From: Alteromonadales bacterium alter-6D02
GTDB lineage: Bacteria > Pseudomonadota > Gammaproteobacteria > Enterobacterales > Psychrobiaceae
Direction of reading: 5' to 3'
Assembly (NCBI GenBank): GCA_002835545.1
Contig: PIZK01000002.1
Span: 186,001 to 250,000, forward strand
Length of the DNA: 64,000 nucleotides
Shown here: piece by piece, positions 9,966 to 17,946 of the stretch
Position numbering within the stretch: position 1 is the first letter of the stretch
How the letters are laid out: the number at the start of each line of letters is the position of its first letter
Position numbers and translations under genes: made by a program
Notes under the pieces: model-generated
Databases searched by the model: none
What the model saw: only the letters and a program-made list of their open reading frames with translations
What the model was told of the DNA's origin: nothing

Positions 9966-10475
9966 CTAAGGCTTTTCCTCACATACGTCGCTAACATCAC
10001 TAAACTTGAGTACAACTTGAGCGTATATTACCCAAGCTAAGAATGCTCTTAAGCGCTCGAAATAAGCGCCATCGAGTCGCTGTTGCCCCGCAACAGCTTG
10101 GTGCTTGCGTCGTTCTAAGTCAGTGCGAATGGCGATTAATTGCTTCTTAGCCTGTTCTTTTGTTAAGTGGCCTAAATTGAAGAGTGGTAACTCGCGATAA
10201 TGGCCCTTTTCAGCCAGAGGGCTTTTATTCCAAGCAATAATTGCTTGCCATTCTTTTTTACAGGCAAGCCCTTTGGCGTGACAATTAGGGCAGTTAACGA
10301 AATAAGCTGGCTTTGTGGTGTACTTATTTCCTGTCTGTTGATTGCCCGGTTGCTGATTGGCATGGGGTGTATCAAAGACACAATCAAGCTGTGTTTCTTG
10401 GCAATTTGCACATGGTGCAATATGGTGGCGACTTTGTTCGATGGGGTCAAACTCCCCATAAAAGCGATTATTCAT
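9966..10475 (-). CDS. Lar-like zinc-ribbon protein, function unknown
   Basis: A 169-residue protein. Two Cys pairs, CANC near the N-terminus and CPNC about 45 residues later, followed by a conserved-looking AIIAWNKSP, match the layout of the restriction-alleviation (Lar) zinc-ribbon family, in which the second knuckle leads into A-x-x-x-WN. The C-terminal half has a basic helix (RTDLERRKHQAVAGQQ) and two more Cys. A separate Gln/Asn-rich insert sits between the knuckles. No restriction system is adjacent, so the family name should not be taken as function. The start at 10475 lacks a strong ribosome-binding site. Confidence 0.6.
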   Translation of the reverse strand: MNNRFYGEFDPIEQSRHHIAPCANCQETQLDCVFDTPHANQQPGNQQTGNKYTTKPAYFVNCPNCHAKGLACKKEWQAIIAWNKSPLAEKGHYRELPLFNLGHLTKEQAKKQLIAIRTDLERRKHQAVAGQQRLDGAYFERLRAFLAWVIYAQVVLKFSDVSDVCEEKP

Positions 10476-10545
10476 TGAAGGTACTCAAGTAAAACTAACT
10501 TTAACTTAAGTATCCTCCAATATAGTCAAAAAAAGTTGATGTAGA

Positions 10546-13389
10546 TTAACTATCAGGACTATTTAGCGTGGTCGCCCTATCAACTAAATAGAGAATTGAC
10601 TGGTAGTCAATTGCGCTATGGTGAGACAGCCCTATTTCACAAGTGCGACTGTTGCTATAACCATTAATACAGCCAGAAGGTACTTGTGACTTTAATGTGG
10701 CTAATGCATGTGCGTTTAGTTCTGGGGTATTAAAGCCTTTGTCTCCAGCAAAACCGCAACATTGAATATCTTTAGGAACAATAACGTCACTCGCGCAACG
10801 CTTTGCTAATGCTATCATGGCCGGGCCTAATCCCATTTTTTGACTAGAGCAGGTAACATGAATCATGACGCTTTCGTTGATAGGTTTGAAGGTTAGGTGA
10901 GGTGTGAGAATTTCACTAACAAATTGAACAGGCTCATATATATTAAGACCTAACTGTTCACTTTCACCTTCTAGCATCATCGATTTACATGGGCTAGTAT
11001 CAAATAAAATTGGGTACTCGCCTTGATTACTCACATTAAGTAATTGATGGGCGAGCTGCGATCGTTTTTGAGAAGCTTGTTCGAAGAAACCTTTACTGTT
11101 AAACGGCATTCCACAACATTGGCCTGAAAAGTCTGGACGAATGATATCAAAACCTGCTTTTGTCAGTAACTGGTATGTAATTTCTGGCAGTGACCGCTGT
11201 TCAGTAGCGTTAATGCTCGGGCCCATTGTTCGGCTAGCACAGCTTGGCATATAAACAACTTTTGGACGATTATCACGCCCTTCAATTTGAACTGCTTTCG
11301 CATGATAAGCTGCTTTACTTGGCATTGCGCTAGTCCATAGCGGTACCTTGTTAGCGCTTACTTTACGAATACCATCAGTCATGCGTTGCATTAGACGATC
11401 ACCCAGTAGTTTTTGACCATAACTAGCCAAAGTAAGACCGATACGAGTTGATTGCTCAATTCGTTTAAACTGCCGCCCGAACACATTTGCGACTTTGTGG
11501 TAGCTTTGATTGTTTTCATGACGAAGCTGACGAATAAGATCACCAGTGTTAATGCCAACAGGGCAACGATCAGCGCATAGACCTGTGGCTGCACAGGTAT
11601 CGATACCTAAATAATTAAAGTCCTGTTCTAGTTCGGCTAACTGTTGTGGTTCATTACCGCTTGCCCTTAATCGTTGAATTTCCCGATAACTGGTAATGCG
11701 CTGTCTAGGTGTAAGGGTGAGCCCTTTCGATGGACAAACTGCTTCACAAAAGCCACACTCAATACATTTATCAACGATCTCATCGGCAGGTGGTAAGGCT
11801 TTTAAATCATTTATATGCGCTAGAGGGTCATCATTAATAATCACCCCTGGGTTTAATAGCTGCTGCGGATCAAACAATTTTTTTATTTGTACCATCATGT
11901 CATAACCGTTACCGCCCCATTCCATTTCAACAAAAGGAGCCATATTTCTCCCTGTTCCGTGTTCAGCTTTTAATGATCCTTGATAATCTACTGCAACAAG
12001 GTGACAGACGTCATCCATAAAAGCTTGATAGCGTTCTACTTCGGCTTGAGTAGAGAAGTCTTGGGTAAAGACAAAATGGAGATTACCCTCGAGGGCGTGC
12101 CCAAAAATAATGGCTTCTTCATAATGGTATTTATCAAAGAGTTGTTGCAATTGAGAAACGGCTTTGGCTAGGTGTTCAACAGGGAAAGCAACGTCTTCGA
12201 TAATGACGGTAGTGCCGGTTTCACGCACTGCTCCAACTGCTGGAAATGTTGATTTTCTAATCCCCCAAAGTTTAGCGTATTGCTTAGGGTCTTTAGTGAA
12301 GTCGATTATCGCTTGCTGTTCAAATTGGCTGAGTAATTGATTTAATTCGTTGATCTGCTCATCCAATAATGTGTCGTTGGCAGCAGCTGTTTCAATAAGT
12401 AATGCAGACACATTAAGGTCAAATGCTTTAATAAACTCAGGGAGTCCTGGCATATCATTCACAGAGGCAAGAGACCGGCCATCGAGTAACTCTACAGCCG
12501 TGACGTTAGCACTTGCTAACGCAGATACTGCATGACAAGTGATGTCTATCGTAGGAAAGAAAACCATCGCCGATGCTTTATACTTATGTTCCACCACAGT
12601 GTTATAGGTAATATTAGAGATAAACCCTAAACTTCCTTCCGAGCCAATCATCAGGTGAGCAAGGATATCAATGGGATCTTCAAAATCGAGTAAAGAGTTA
12701 ATGCCGTAGCCTGTTGTGTTTTTTAAGCGGTATTTATGGCGAATTAACTCAGAAAGCTGCTCATCGTCTTTGAGTTGCTGTTGTAATTCAGTTAGCCCGG
12801 CTAATAACTGCTGGTGACTATGTCTAAATTGAACAATGCTCTCGGGGTCGCTCGTATCTAATACACTGCCATCAAAGAGTACGATACGGATATTGGCGAG
12901 GGTGTTATAACTATTATGAGCAACACCACAACACATACCACTAGCGTTATTAGCGGCAATGCCGCCAATCTTACAACTGTTAATTGAGGCGGGATCTGGT
13001 CCAATTTTTCGGCCGTAGGGTGCGAGTATCTGATTTACATCATTACCAATGAGCCCCGGTTGCAGCTTGATTTGCTGACCTAAATCAAGCACCTCATAAT
13101 CGCGCCAGCTATCTGTTAGCATAATTAAAATTGAGTCGGATTGCGCCTGTCCTGACAAGCTAGTGCCTGCGGCTCTAAACGTCACCGCAAGGCTTAATTG
13201 GACTGCTAACTGTAAAATAGCAATTAATTCGTTTTCATTATCGATTAACACTACAACTTCAGGAGTTAATCGATAAAAACTTGCGTCAGTCCCATAAGCA
13301 AATCGTTTGCTGTAGTCACTGATAATGCGCTGTTGTGGTAGTAAAGTTTCTGCTTGTTGAATAAATTGCTGATAGTTTTTTGATCTCAT
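10546..13389 (-). CDS. dld: FAD/Fe-S D-lactate dehydrogenase, Dld-II type
   Basis: A 947-residue membrane-associated flavoprotein predicted to oxidise D-lactate to pyruvate with electrons passed to quinone. The N-terminal half is an FAD-binding (FAD_binding_4/FAD-oxidase C) module with PEVVVLI, TFRAAGTSLSGQAQ and the segment AEHGTGRN. Next come two 4Fe-4S motifs, CIECGFCEAVCPSKG and CAATGLCADRCPVG, then two cysteine-rich CCG-type segments (FSGQCCGMPFNSKG and IQCCGFAGDKGF). The length and domain order match the Shewanella Dld-II protein, whose gene also neighbours lldEFG. It is the last gene of the lldEFG operon, starting three bases after lldG ends. Confidence 0.92.
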   Translation of the reverse strand: MRSKNYQQFIQQAETLLPQQRIISDYSKRFAYGTDASFYRLTPEVVVLIDNENELIAILQLAVQLSLAVTFRAAGTSLSGQAQSDSILIMLTDSWRDYEVLDLGQQIKLQPGLIGNDVNQILAPYGRKIGPDPASINSCKIGGIAANNASGMCCGVAHNSYNTLANIRIVLFDGSVLDTSDPESIVQFRHSHQQLLAGLTELQQQLKDDEQLSELIRHKYRLKNTTGYGINSLLDFEDPIDILAHLMIGSEGSLGFISNITYNTVVEHKYKASAMVFFPTIDITCHAVSALASANVTAVELLDGRSLASVNDMPGLPEFIKAFDLNVSALLIETAAANDTLLDEQINELNQLLSQFEQQAIIDFTKDPKQYAKLWGIRKSTFPAVGAVRETGTTVIIEDVAFPVEHLAKAVSQLQQLFDKYHYEEAIIFGHALEGNLHFVFTQDFSTQAEVERYQAFMDDVCHLVAVDYQGSLKAEHGTGRNMAPFVEMEWGGNGYDMMVQIKKLFDPQQLLNPGVIINDDPLAHINDLKALPPADEIVDKCIECGFCEAVCPSKGLTLTPRQRITSYREIQRLRASGNEPQQLAELEQDFNYLGIDTCAATGLCADRCPVGINTGDLIRQLRHENNQSYHKVANVFGRQFKRIEQSTRIGLTLASYGQKLLGDRLMQRMTDGIRKVSANKVPLWTSAMPSKAAYHAKAVQIEGRDNRPKVVYMPSCASRTMGPSINATEQRSLPEITYQLLTKAGFDIIRPDFSGQCCGMPFNSKGFFEQASQKRSQLAHQLLNVSNQGEYPILFDTSPCKSMMLEGESEQLGLNIYEPVQFVSEILTPHLTFKPINESVMIHVTCSSQKMGLGPAMIALAKRCASDVIVPKDIQCCGFAGDKGFNTPELNAHALATLKSQVPSGCINGYSNSRTCEIGLSHHSAIDYQSILYLVDRATTLNSPDS

Positions 13390-13392
13390 CCG

Positions 13393-14088
13393 TTAAATCT
13401 CGTCACTATTAATTAATAAGACAATGAGCTCTTTGGGGCCATGGGCGCCATAAGCTAATGTCTGTTGAATATCTGCTGTTTTAGAGGGGCCCGAAACTAA
13501 GACAATATTAGTGGGCAGTTTATTGTGCCATTGCTGAGTATTGATTAACTGCTCAAATCGAGCAAAAAGCTGCTTAGCATCGACAATAACAAAATGCACT
13601 GGAGGCACTAACGATAAGGTTCTTGGCTCTTGCGGTGTTGGCCATAATACAATGGTTCCCGTTGCTGCAATGGCACTATGGGATGTGGTCACACTCGCGG
13701 GCATTTCATTGAACAAACGCTCTTTATTGCCGTCAATAGTGAAGTCGTAGGCGACTAAATCAATGCTGGATTGGACGCTATTATTACCTTGCTGGTCATT
13801 GTCCTTAACTTGCTCTATAAGCGAGGAAAAGTGGGTTTCTTTTCCATACAAGAGTCTTGATATATCGCGTTGCTTTAGTTGTTGTGAAATATGTGTTGGT
13901 ATGTCACTCGCAGCCGTTTTAATGACTTGAGTATGGTTAGACTCCAATTGACTAATGAAATGAGCGAGCTGTTGTTGTCTCGAACGACTGGCATAAGCAT
14001 AGCTAGACTCTTGCGGCAGCTTTTCATAATCAACATCACCGATACTAGCATGCAGTTTTGATAAAATGTTCGCTCTGGCATTATTCAT
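13393..14088 (-). CDS. lldG: L-lactate oxidation subunit LldG/LutC
   Basis: A LUD-domain (DUF162) protein of 231 residues, third component of the LldEFG (LutABC) L-lactate dehydrogenase complex. The start is set at the ATG at 14088, whose MNNARANILSKL is typical of LutC. A longer open frame to 14214 would lie inside lldF and encodes an Arg/His-rich, non-homologous stretch. The ATG overlaps the lldF stop by eight bases, indicating translational coupling. The C-terminal GPSKTADIQQTLAYGAHGPKE is the family signature. It is followed after three bases by dld. Confidence 0.92.
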   Translation of the reverse strand: MNNARANILSKLHASIGDVDYEKLPQESSYAYASRSRQQQLAHFISQLESNHTQVIKTAASDIPTHISQQLKQRDISRLLYGKETHFSSLIEQVKDNDQQGNNSVQSSIDLVAYDFTIDGNKERLFNEMPASVTTSHSAIAATGTIVLWPTPQEPRTLSLVPPVHFVIVDAKQLFARFEQLINTQQWHNKLPTNIVLVSGPSKTADIQQTLAYGAHGPKELIVLLINSDEI

Positions 14089-15577
14089 TGCCTGACTCCT
14101 GCTTCTGGCTGTTACGTAATTTAACCCGCTCGTGTAATGTCTGAGCTGCCACTTTGGGCGCTGTTCGTGCTTGCGTCCATGGTCCGAGTTTTTGCGGCAA
14201 TATCGCTCGGGCACGAGTTACAGCCCACATGCTAAGTGCGTATAAAGTGGGTGACTGGTGTACCGCAGCCCACGCTTTCCATACACTGGCCTCAATGGGT
14301 TTTCGGCCACTGCCTTGTCCCTTCATGATAAGAGGGATATCACCGACAGGTTTGACACTTTCTTCACGTAAACGTAGCAGTATCTTTGGGATCGGAATTT
14401 TAACTGGGCATACCTCACCACATGCACCACACAACGAAGACGCTGTGGGTAAATTAGTCGTTGCTTCTAACCCAAGCATGTGCGGAGAAACCATTTTTCC
14501 TATAGGACCTGGGTATACCGTACCGTAGGCGTGGCCGCCAATACGGGTATATACTGGGCAGTGATTCATACAAGCGCCACAGCGAATACATTGCAAGGTT
14601 TGGCGTAACTCAGGGTCGCTATACATTTGACTGCGCCCGTTATCAAGTAAGACTAAATGAACTTCTTTAGGACCATCCTTTTCGCCGGTTTGACGTGGGT
14701 GACTAATCATATTGAAATAGGTTGAAATCGCTTGCCCAGTAGCACTACGAGTAAGGAGACTTAACAGCGGTGGTACATCGTTAAGTGACTCCACTACTTT
14801 TTCAATGCCAGTAATTGCAATATGCAAATCAGGCACCGTGGTACACATTCGGCCATTCCCTTCATTTTCAACTAAGCATAAGGTGCCTGTTTGAGCAACG
14901 GCGAAATTCACGCCAGAAACGCCCACATCGGCGTGACAGAATTTTTCACGTAATACTTTTCGCCCTTGCTGAATCAAAGCGTCGACATCGGTTGTGTGTT
15001 CGAAGCCTTCGATATTTTTTGCAAATAAATCGGCTACCTGACGCTTATTTTGATGAATCGCTGGCATAATAATGTGTGAAGGGTGCTCATGAGCCAATTG
15101 GACGATATATTCACCCATATCGGACTCTAAACATTCAATATCACGTTGCTCGAGATGATCGTTGAGTGCGGTTTCTTCAGATACCATCGATTTACCTTTC
15201 ACCACCGTCTTACCTTGCTTACTTTCGATAATTGAGGCGATGATTTCGTTGGCTTGAGTGATGGTTTCAGCCCAATGAACCTTAATCCCATTACTGGTTA
15301 ACTGCTGTTCTAGTTGCTCCAATAAAAGAGGTAGCTTGACTAAGCAGCGTTGTTTAATGAGCTGGCACTGGCGACGTAAAGTTTCTAGCTCATCTTGATC
15401 ACTAAATGCACTCTGGCGTTTGTCGATTAAGTAATCCATTGCACCGCGAAAGTTACTTCTCAATTCATCATTAGCGAGGTCTCGTGCGACATTCTGTCGA
15501 AAGTTGCGTGCCGAAGCCGCATATTTACTTTCATCTTCAAGAGGCTGAGTTTGGGAGGCAGGCGTTGTGTTATTCAT
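14081..15577 (-). CDS. lldF: L-lactate oxidation iron-sulfur subunit LldF/LutB
   Basis: A 498-residue protein with an N-terminal LUD domain (GKSMVSEETALNDHLEQR, GVSGVNFAVAQTGTLCL) and a C-terminal ferredoxin-like part. Two 4Fe-4S motifs are visible: CIRCGACMNHCPVY and CGACGEVCPVKIPIPK. It forms the electron-transfer core of the LldEFG complex that oxidises L-lactate to pyruvate. Its start is three bases after the lldE stop and its end overlaps lldG, so the operon order lldE-lldF-lldG-dld is clear. Confidence 0.95.
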   Translation of the reverse strand: MNNTTPASQTQPLEDESKYAASARNFRQNVARDLANDELRSNFRGAMDYLIDKRQSAFSDQDELETLRRQCQLIKQRCLVKLPLLLEQLEQQLTSNGIKVHWAETITQANEIIASIIESKQGKTVVKGKSMVSEETALNDHLEQRDIECLESDMGEYIVQLAHEHPSHIIMPAIHQNKRQVADLFAKNIEGFEHTTDVDALIQQGRKVLREKFCHADVGVSGVNFAVAQTGTLCLVENEGNGRMCTTVPDLHIAITGIEKVVESLNDVPPLLSLLTRSATGQAISTYFNMISHPRQTGEKDGPKEVHLVLLDNGRSQMYSDPELRQTLQCIRCGACMNHCPVYTRIGGHAYGTVYPGPIGKMVSPHMLGLEATTNLPTASSLCGACGEVCPVKIPIPKILLRLREESVKPVGDIPLIMKGQGSGRKPIEASVWKAWAAVHQSPTLYALSMWAVTRARAILPQKLGPWTQARTAPKVAAQTLHERVKLRNSQKQESGNE

Positions 15578-15579
15578 CG

Positions 15580-16353
15580 CTATTGCTCCTTAGTCTGAGT
15601 TCGGTTAAGCAGGTAGCTGGCAATGTGTTCACCTCGCAATGACTTGCCTTGATATTCTAATGCACCATTAATATTCATCATACAACCCCAGTCAGCACTG
15701 ACATAGCGCACGACACCGGTCTCGGCTAGGTGTTGGCTTTTATCATTGACCATCGCAATAGAGATATCGCCATGTTTGACTGAGAAGGTGCCACCAAAGC
15801 CACAACACTCGCTTTCATAAGGGTGGGTGACAAGCTCTACATGTTCTAATTGACCTAAGAGTTCACGTCCTGTTAGGTGAACTCCCATTTCTCGCCTTGC
15901 GGCGCAAGAGGTATGCAGAGCAACACGTTCAGGCTCACCATTATCGTTAAGTTTGATCTTTAATACATTGACAAGAAACTCTGTAAACTCAAAAATTCGA
16001 TCACAAAACTGGGAAATTTCAGGTTCTCCATCAAGTAGTTCTTGATAATGGTGACGCATCATACCGCCACAGGAACCTGAGATAACAACGATCGGTATAT
16101 CCAGCGGGAATTGTTTAATTTGTTGCTTAGCTACGGTACGGGCTTGTTTGGTATAGCCTGAATTGTAAGCTGGTTGACCACAACAAGTTTGGCCTTGCGG
16201 GTAAATAACTTCAATACCTTGACGTTCTAAAAACTCAATGGCATCAATTCCTGAATCGGGGAATAAGGTGTCTGCCAAACAAGTACCGTACAGGTATATC
16301 TGATTTGGCGGGGCAGGGTAGTGACGTTGGTGTTGACTATTGGTTAGGGTCAT
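15580..16353 (-). CDS. lldE: L-lactate oxidation subunit LldE/LutA
   Basis: A 257-residue protein with two cysteine-rich CCG domains: QTCCGQPAYNSGY with a downstream SGSCGGMMRHHY, and HTSCAARREMG with ESECCGFGGTFSVKHGD. These motifs bind heterodisulfide-reductase-type Fe-S clusters and define LutA/LldE. It is the first gene of the lactate operon. Its promoter must lie in the 235-base divergent region shared with the LysR gene, whose product is the obvious candidate regulator. Confidence 0.94.
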   Translation of the reverse strand: MTLTNSQHQRHYPAPPNQIYLYGTCLADTLFPDSGIDAIEFLERQGIEVIYPQGQTCCGQPAYNSGYTKQARTVAKQQIKQFPLDIPIVVISGSCGGMMRHHYQELLDGEPEISQFCDRIFEFTEFLVNVLKIKLNDNGEPERVALHTSCAARREMGVHLTGRELLGQLEHVELVTHPYESECCGFGGTFSVKHGDISIAMVNDKSQHLAETGVVRYVSADWGCMMNINGALEYQGKSLRGEHIASYLLNRTQTKEQ

Positions 16354-16588
16354 TGCTAAGTCTCTATTGTTATTATGGAGCTATTTTTATGTTTGTTAAG
16401 CACTTAGGTAACAGCTAACCCTAACAAAGCGGTGACTAATTTAGCTATATCACATTGGTATAATAGCTTAGACAATTTATCTTGAACGAATATTGTACAA
16501 TCACTTTGATTTACCTACTCTAGATTGAATTTGATTGTTAATATATAGCCTGTAAATTAATTTATTGTTTCCTAAATGGTGGTAATTA
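16354..16588. promoter_or_regulatory. Divergent promoter region between lldE and the LysR gene
   Basis: This 235-base AT-rich region must hold both promoters. A TTGTACAA palindrome lies near 16493-16500 and is a possible core of a LysR site. A TATAAT box lies near 16459. I cannot assign the boxes to one gene with confidence. Confidence 0.45.
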
Positions 16589-17491
16589 ATGACGAATGCT
16601 CATGACCTATCGTTATTTGTGATGGTAGTTGAGGCAGAATCTTTCAACAAAGCGGCTCAATTGGCGCAAATATCGACCCCAGCATTAAGTAAAAAGATCA
16701 CCAAGCTCGAAAAAGAATTGGGTGTGCAATTGCTTTATCGTACGACTAGACGCTTAAGTTTAACCGAAGCGGGTAAAGCGCTTTATCATCACGCTCGAGG
16801 AATTAATCAGCAAGTCAACCTAGCAATCAGCTCGGTAAGTAATTTCAGTGATGAGCTTAGTGGCGTCATTAAAATGACCGTACCGACTATCTCGGGTGAA
16901 TTATTACTGGCTCAGGCTGTTGCTGAATTTTGTCAGTTACATCCGAAAGTGACTGTTGAAATGCGACTTGAGAATGAATTCGTTGATTTAGTGAAAGAAG
17001 GTATCGATTTAGCTATCCGAACAGGGGTGTTAGAAGACTCGAGTTTGATTGCCAAACCCTTATTACAATCAAATTGGGTCGTTTGTTGTGCCCCTGCTTA
17101 TATTAAACGTTGCGGTGAGCCTCAAGGCATTGATGAACTGATAGCCCATAATTGTTTAGCCTATACCTATCAAACTAAAGGAGCTCATGATTGGCGCTTT
17201 TTGGTCAATGGTATTGAACAAACAGTTAAGATCAATGGTAATTTTTCGACAAATAATGCTCAAGCCTTACGTCAAGCGGCATTAGTGGGTAGTGGTATTG
17301 TTTATGTGCCCCGTTGCAGTGTTTATCAGGACTTATTAAAAGGCGATCTAGTCGAGCTATTAACAGATTTCAAACCGAGATCATTAGGGATTTATGCTGT
17401 TTATCCTTATACTCGCTACCAACCTGAAAAGATACGCTGTTTAATTGAACACATAGCGACAGCCTATCAAAACCATTATTACTATTTTTAA
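16589..17491 (+). CDS. LysR-family regulator, probable lactate-operon regulator
   Basis: A 300-residue LysR-type regulator. The N-terminal winged helix shows the family pattern: FVMVVEAESFNKAAQ, then ISTPALSKKITKLEKELGVQLLYRTTRRLSLTEAG. The rest is a periplasmic-binding-like effector domain with the late GSGIVYVPRCS segment, as in the CrgA/AaeR-like subgroup. It is transcribed away from lldE, the usual arrangement of a LysR protein and its target. Shewanella lactate genes are reported to be controlled by a GntR-type protein (LlpR), so a LysR regulator here would be a replacement. That role is inferred from position alone. Confidence 0.88.
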   Translation: MTNAHDLSLFVMVVEAESFNKAAQLAQISTPALSKKITKLEKELGVQLLYRTTRRLSLTEAGKALYHHARGINQQVNLAISSVSNFSDELSGVIKMTVPTISGELLLAQAVAEFCQLHPKVTVEMRLENEFVDLVKEGIDLAIRTGVLEDSSLIAKPLLQSNWVVCCAPAYIKRCGEPQGIDELIAHNCLAYTYQTKGAHDWRFLVNGIEQTVKINGNFSTNNAQALRQAALVGSGIVYVPRCSVYQDLLKGDLVELLTDFKPRSLGIYAVYPYTRYQPEKIRCLIEHIATAYQNHYYYF

Positions 17492-17514
17492 CCAAATTGT
17501 TGTAAGAAGACCGT

Positions 17515-17928
17515 ATGGAATACCTAGATTATTTTGTTTTTATCGCCCTTGCTTGGGGTTGTTTTAGCTTGATTAGTTTGTTTTTTGGAGAAAACAAACC
17601 TTTTTGTTACAATAAATTAACAGTTGTTTTTATCACTGCGTCTTGGGCTTACTTAGTTGCTTGTGTGCCAGTATTTAGAGATGGTCTATTTATTGCGGAT
17701 AATATGCAATTATTTTATGCCATTGTCGCTGGCGTATTGTCAGTTGAAGTTTGGTTAATTATCTTTTCAACGCTGCTAAGTGTTGGCTTGGCAAAAACTG
17801 CCCACGACCCTGAACATGAGTCATACATTGTGAAGTGGCATAGACCATTGCGGCAAGTCATAAAACCGCTGTGGTATTTAACTGCATTAGTCAATATAGG
17901 CAATGCTGCTTACTTTTTAACGCTCTAA
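17515..17928 (+). CDS. Small inner-membrane protein, unknown function
   Basis: A 137-residue protein with four predicted membrane helices: near 5-24, 34-52, 64-90 and 115-135. A short cytoplasmic segment, AKTAHDPEHESYIVKWHRP, separates helices 3 and 4. I do not recognise a family. It starts 23 bases after the LysR gene and ends 18 bases before the lipoprotein gene, all on one strand, so the three may be co-transcribed. Confidence 0.7.
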   Translation: MEYLDYFVFIALAWGCFSLISLFFGENKPFCYNKLTVVFITASWAYLVACVPVFRDGLFIADNMQLFYAIVAGVLSVEVWLIIFSTLLSVGLAKTAHDPEHESYIVKWHRPLRQVIKPLWYLTALVNIGNAAYFLTL

Positions 17929-17946
17929 TTTAGAGAAGGGAAGTTT

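Noticed and set aside
10536-10549. FNR-like site TTGATGTAGATTAA
   Set aside because: One mismatch from consensus, and it overlaps the dld stop codon; its only possible target is the unknown zinc-ribbon gene, so chance is likely.
14089-14214. N-terminal extension of lldG inside lldF
   Set aside because: The extension is Arg/His-rich, lies wholly in another gene and does not match LutC; the ATG at 14088 fits the family.
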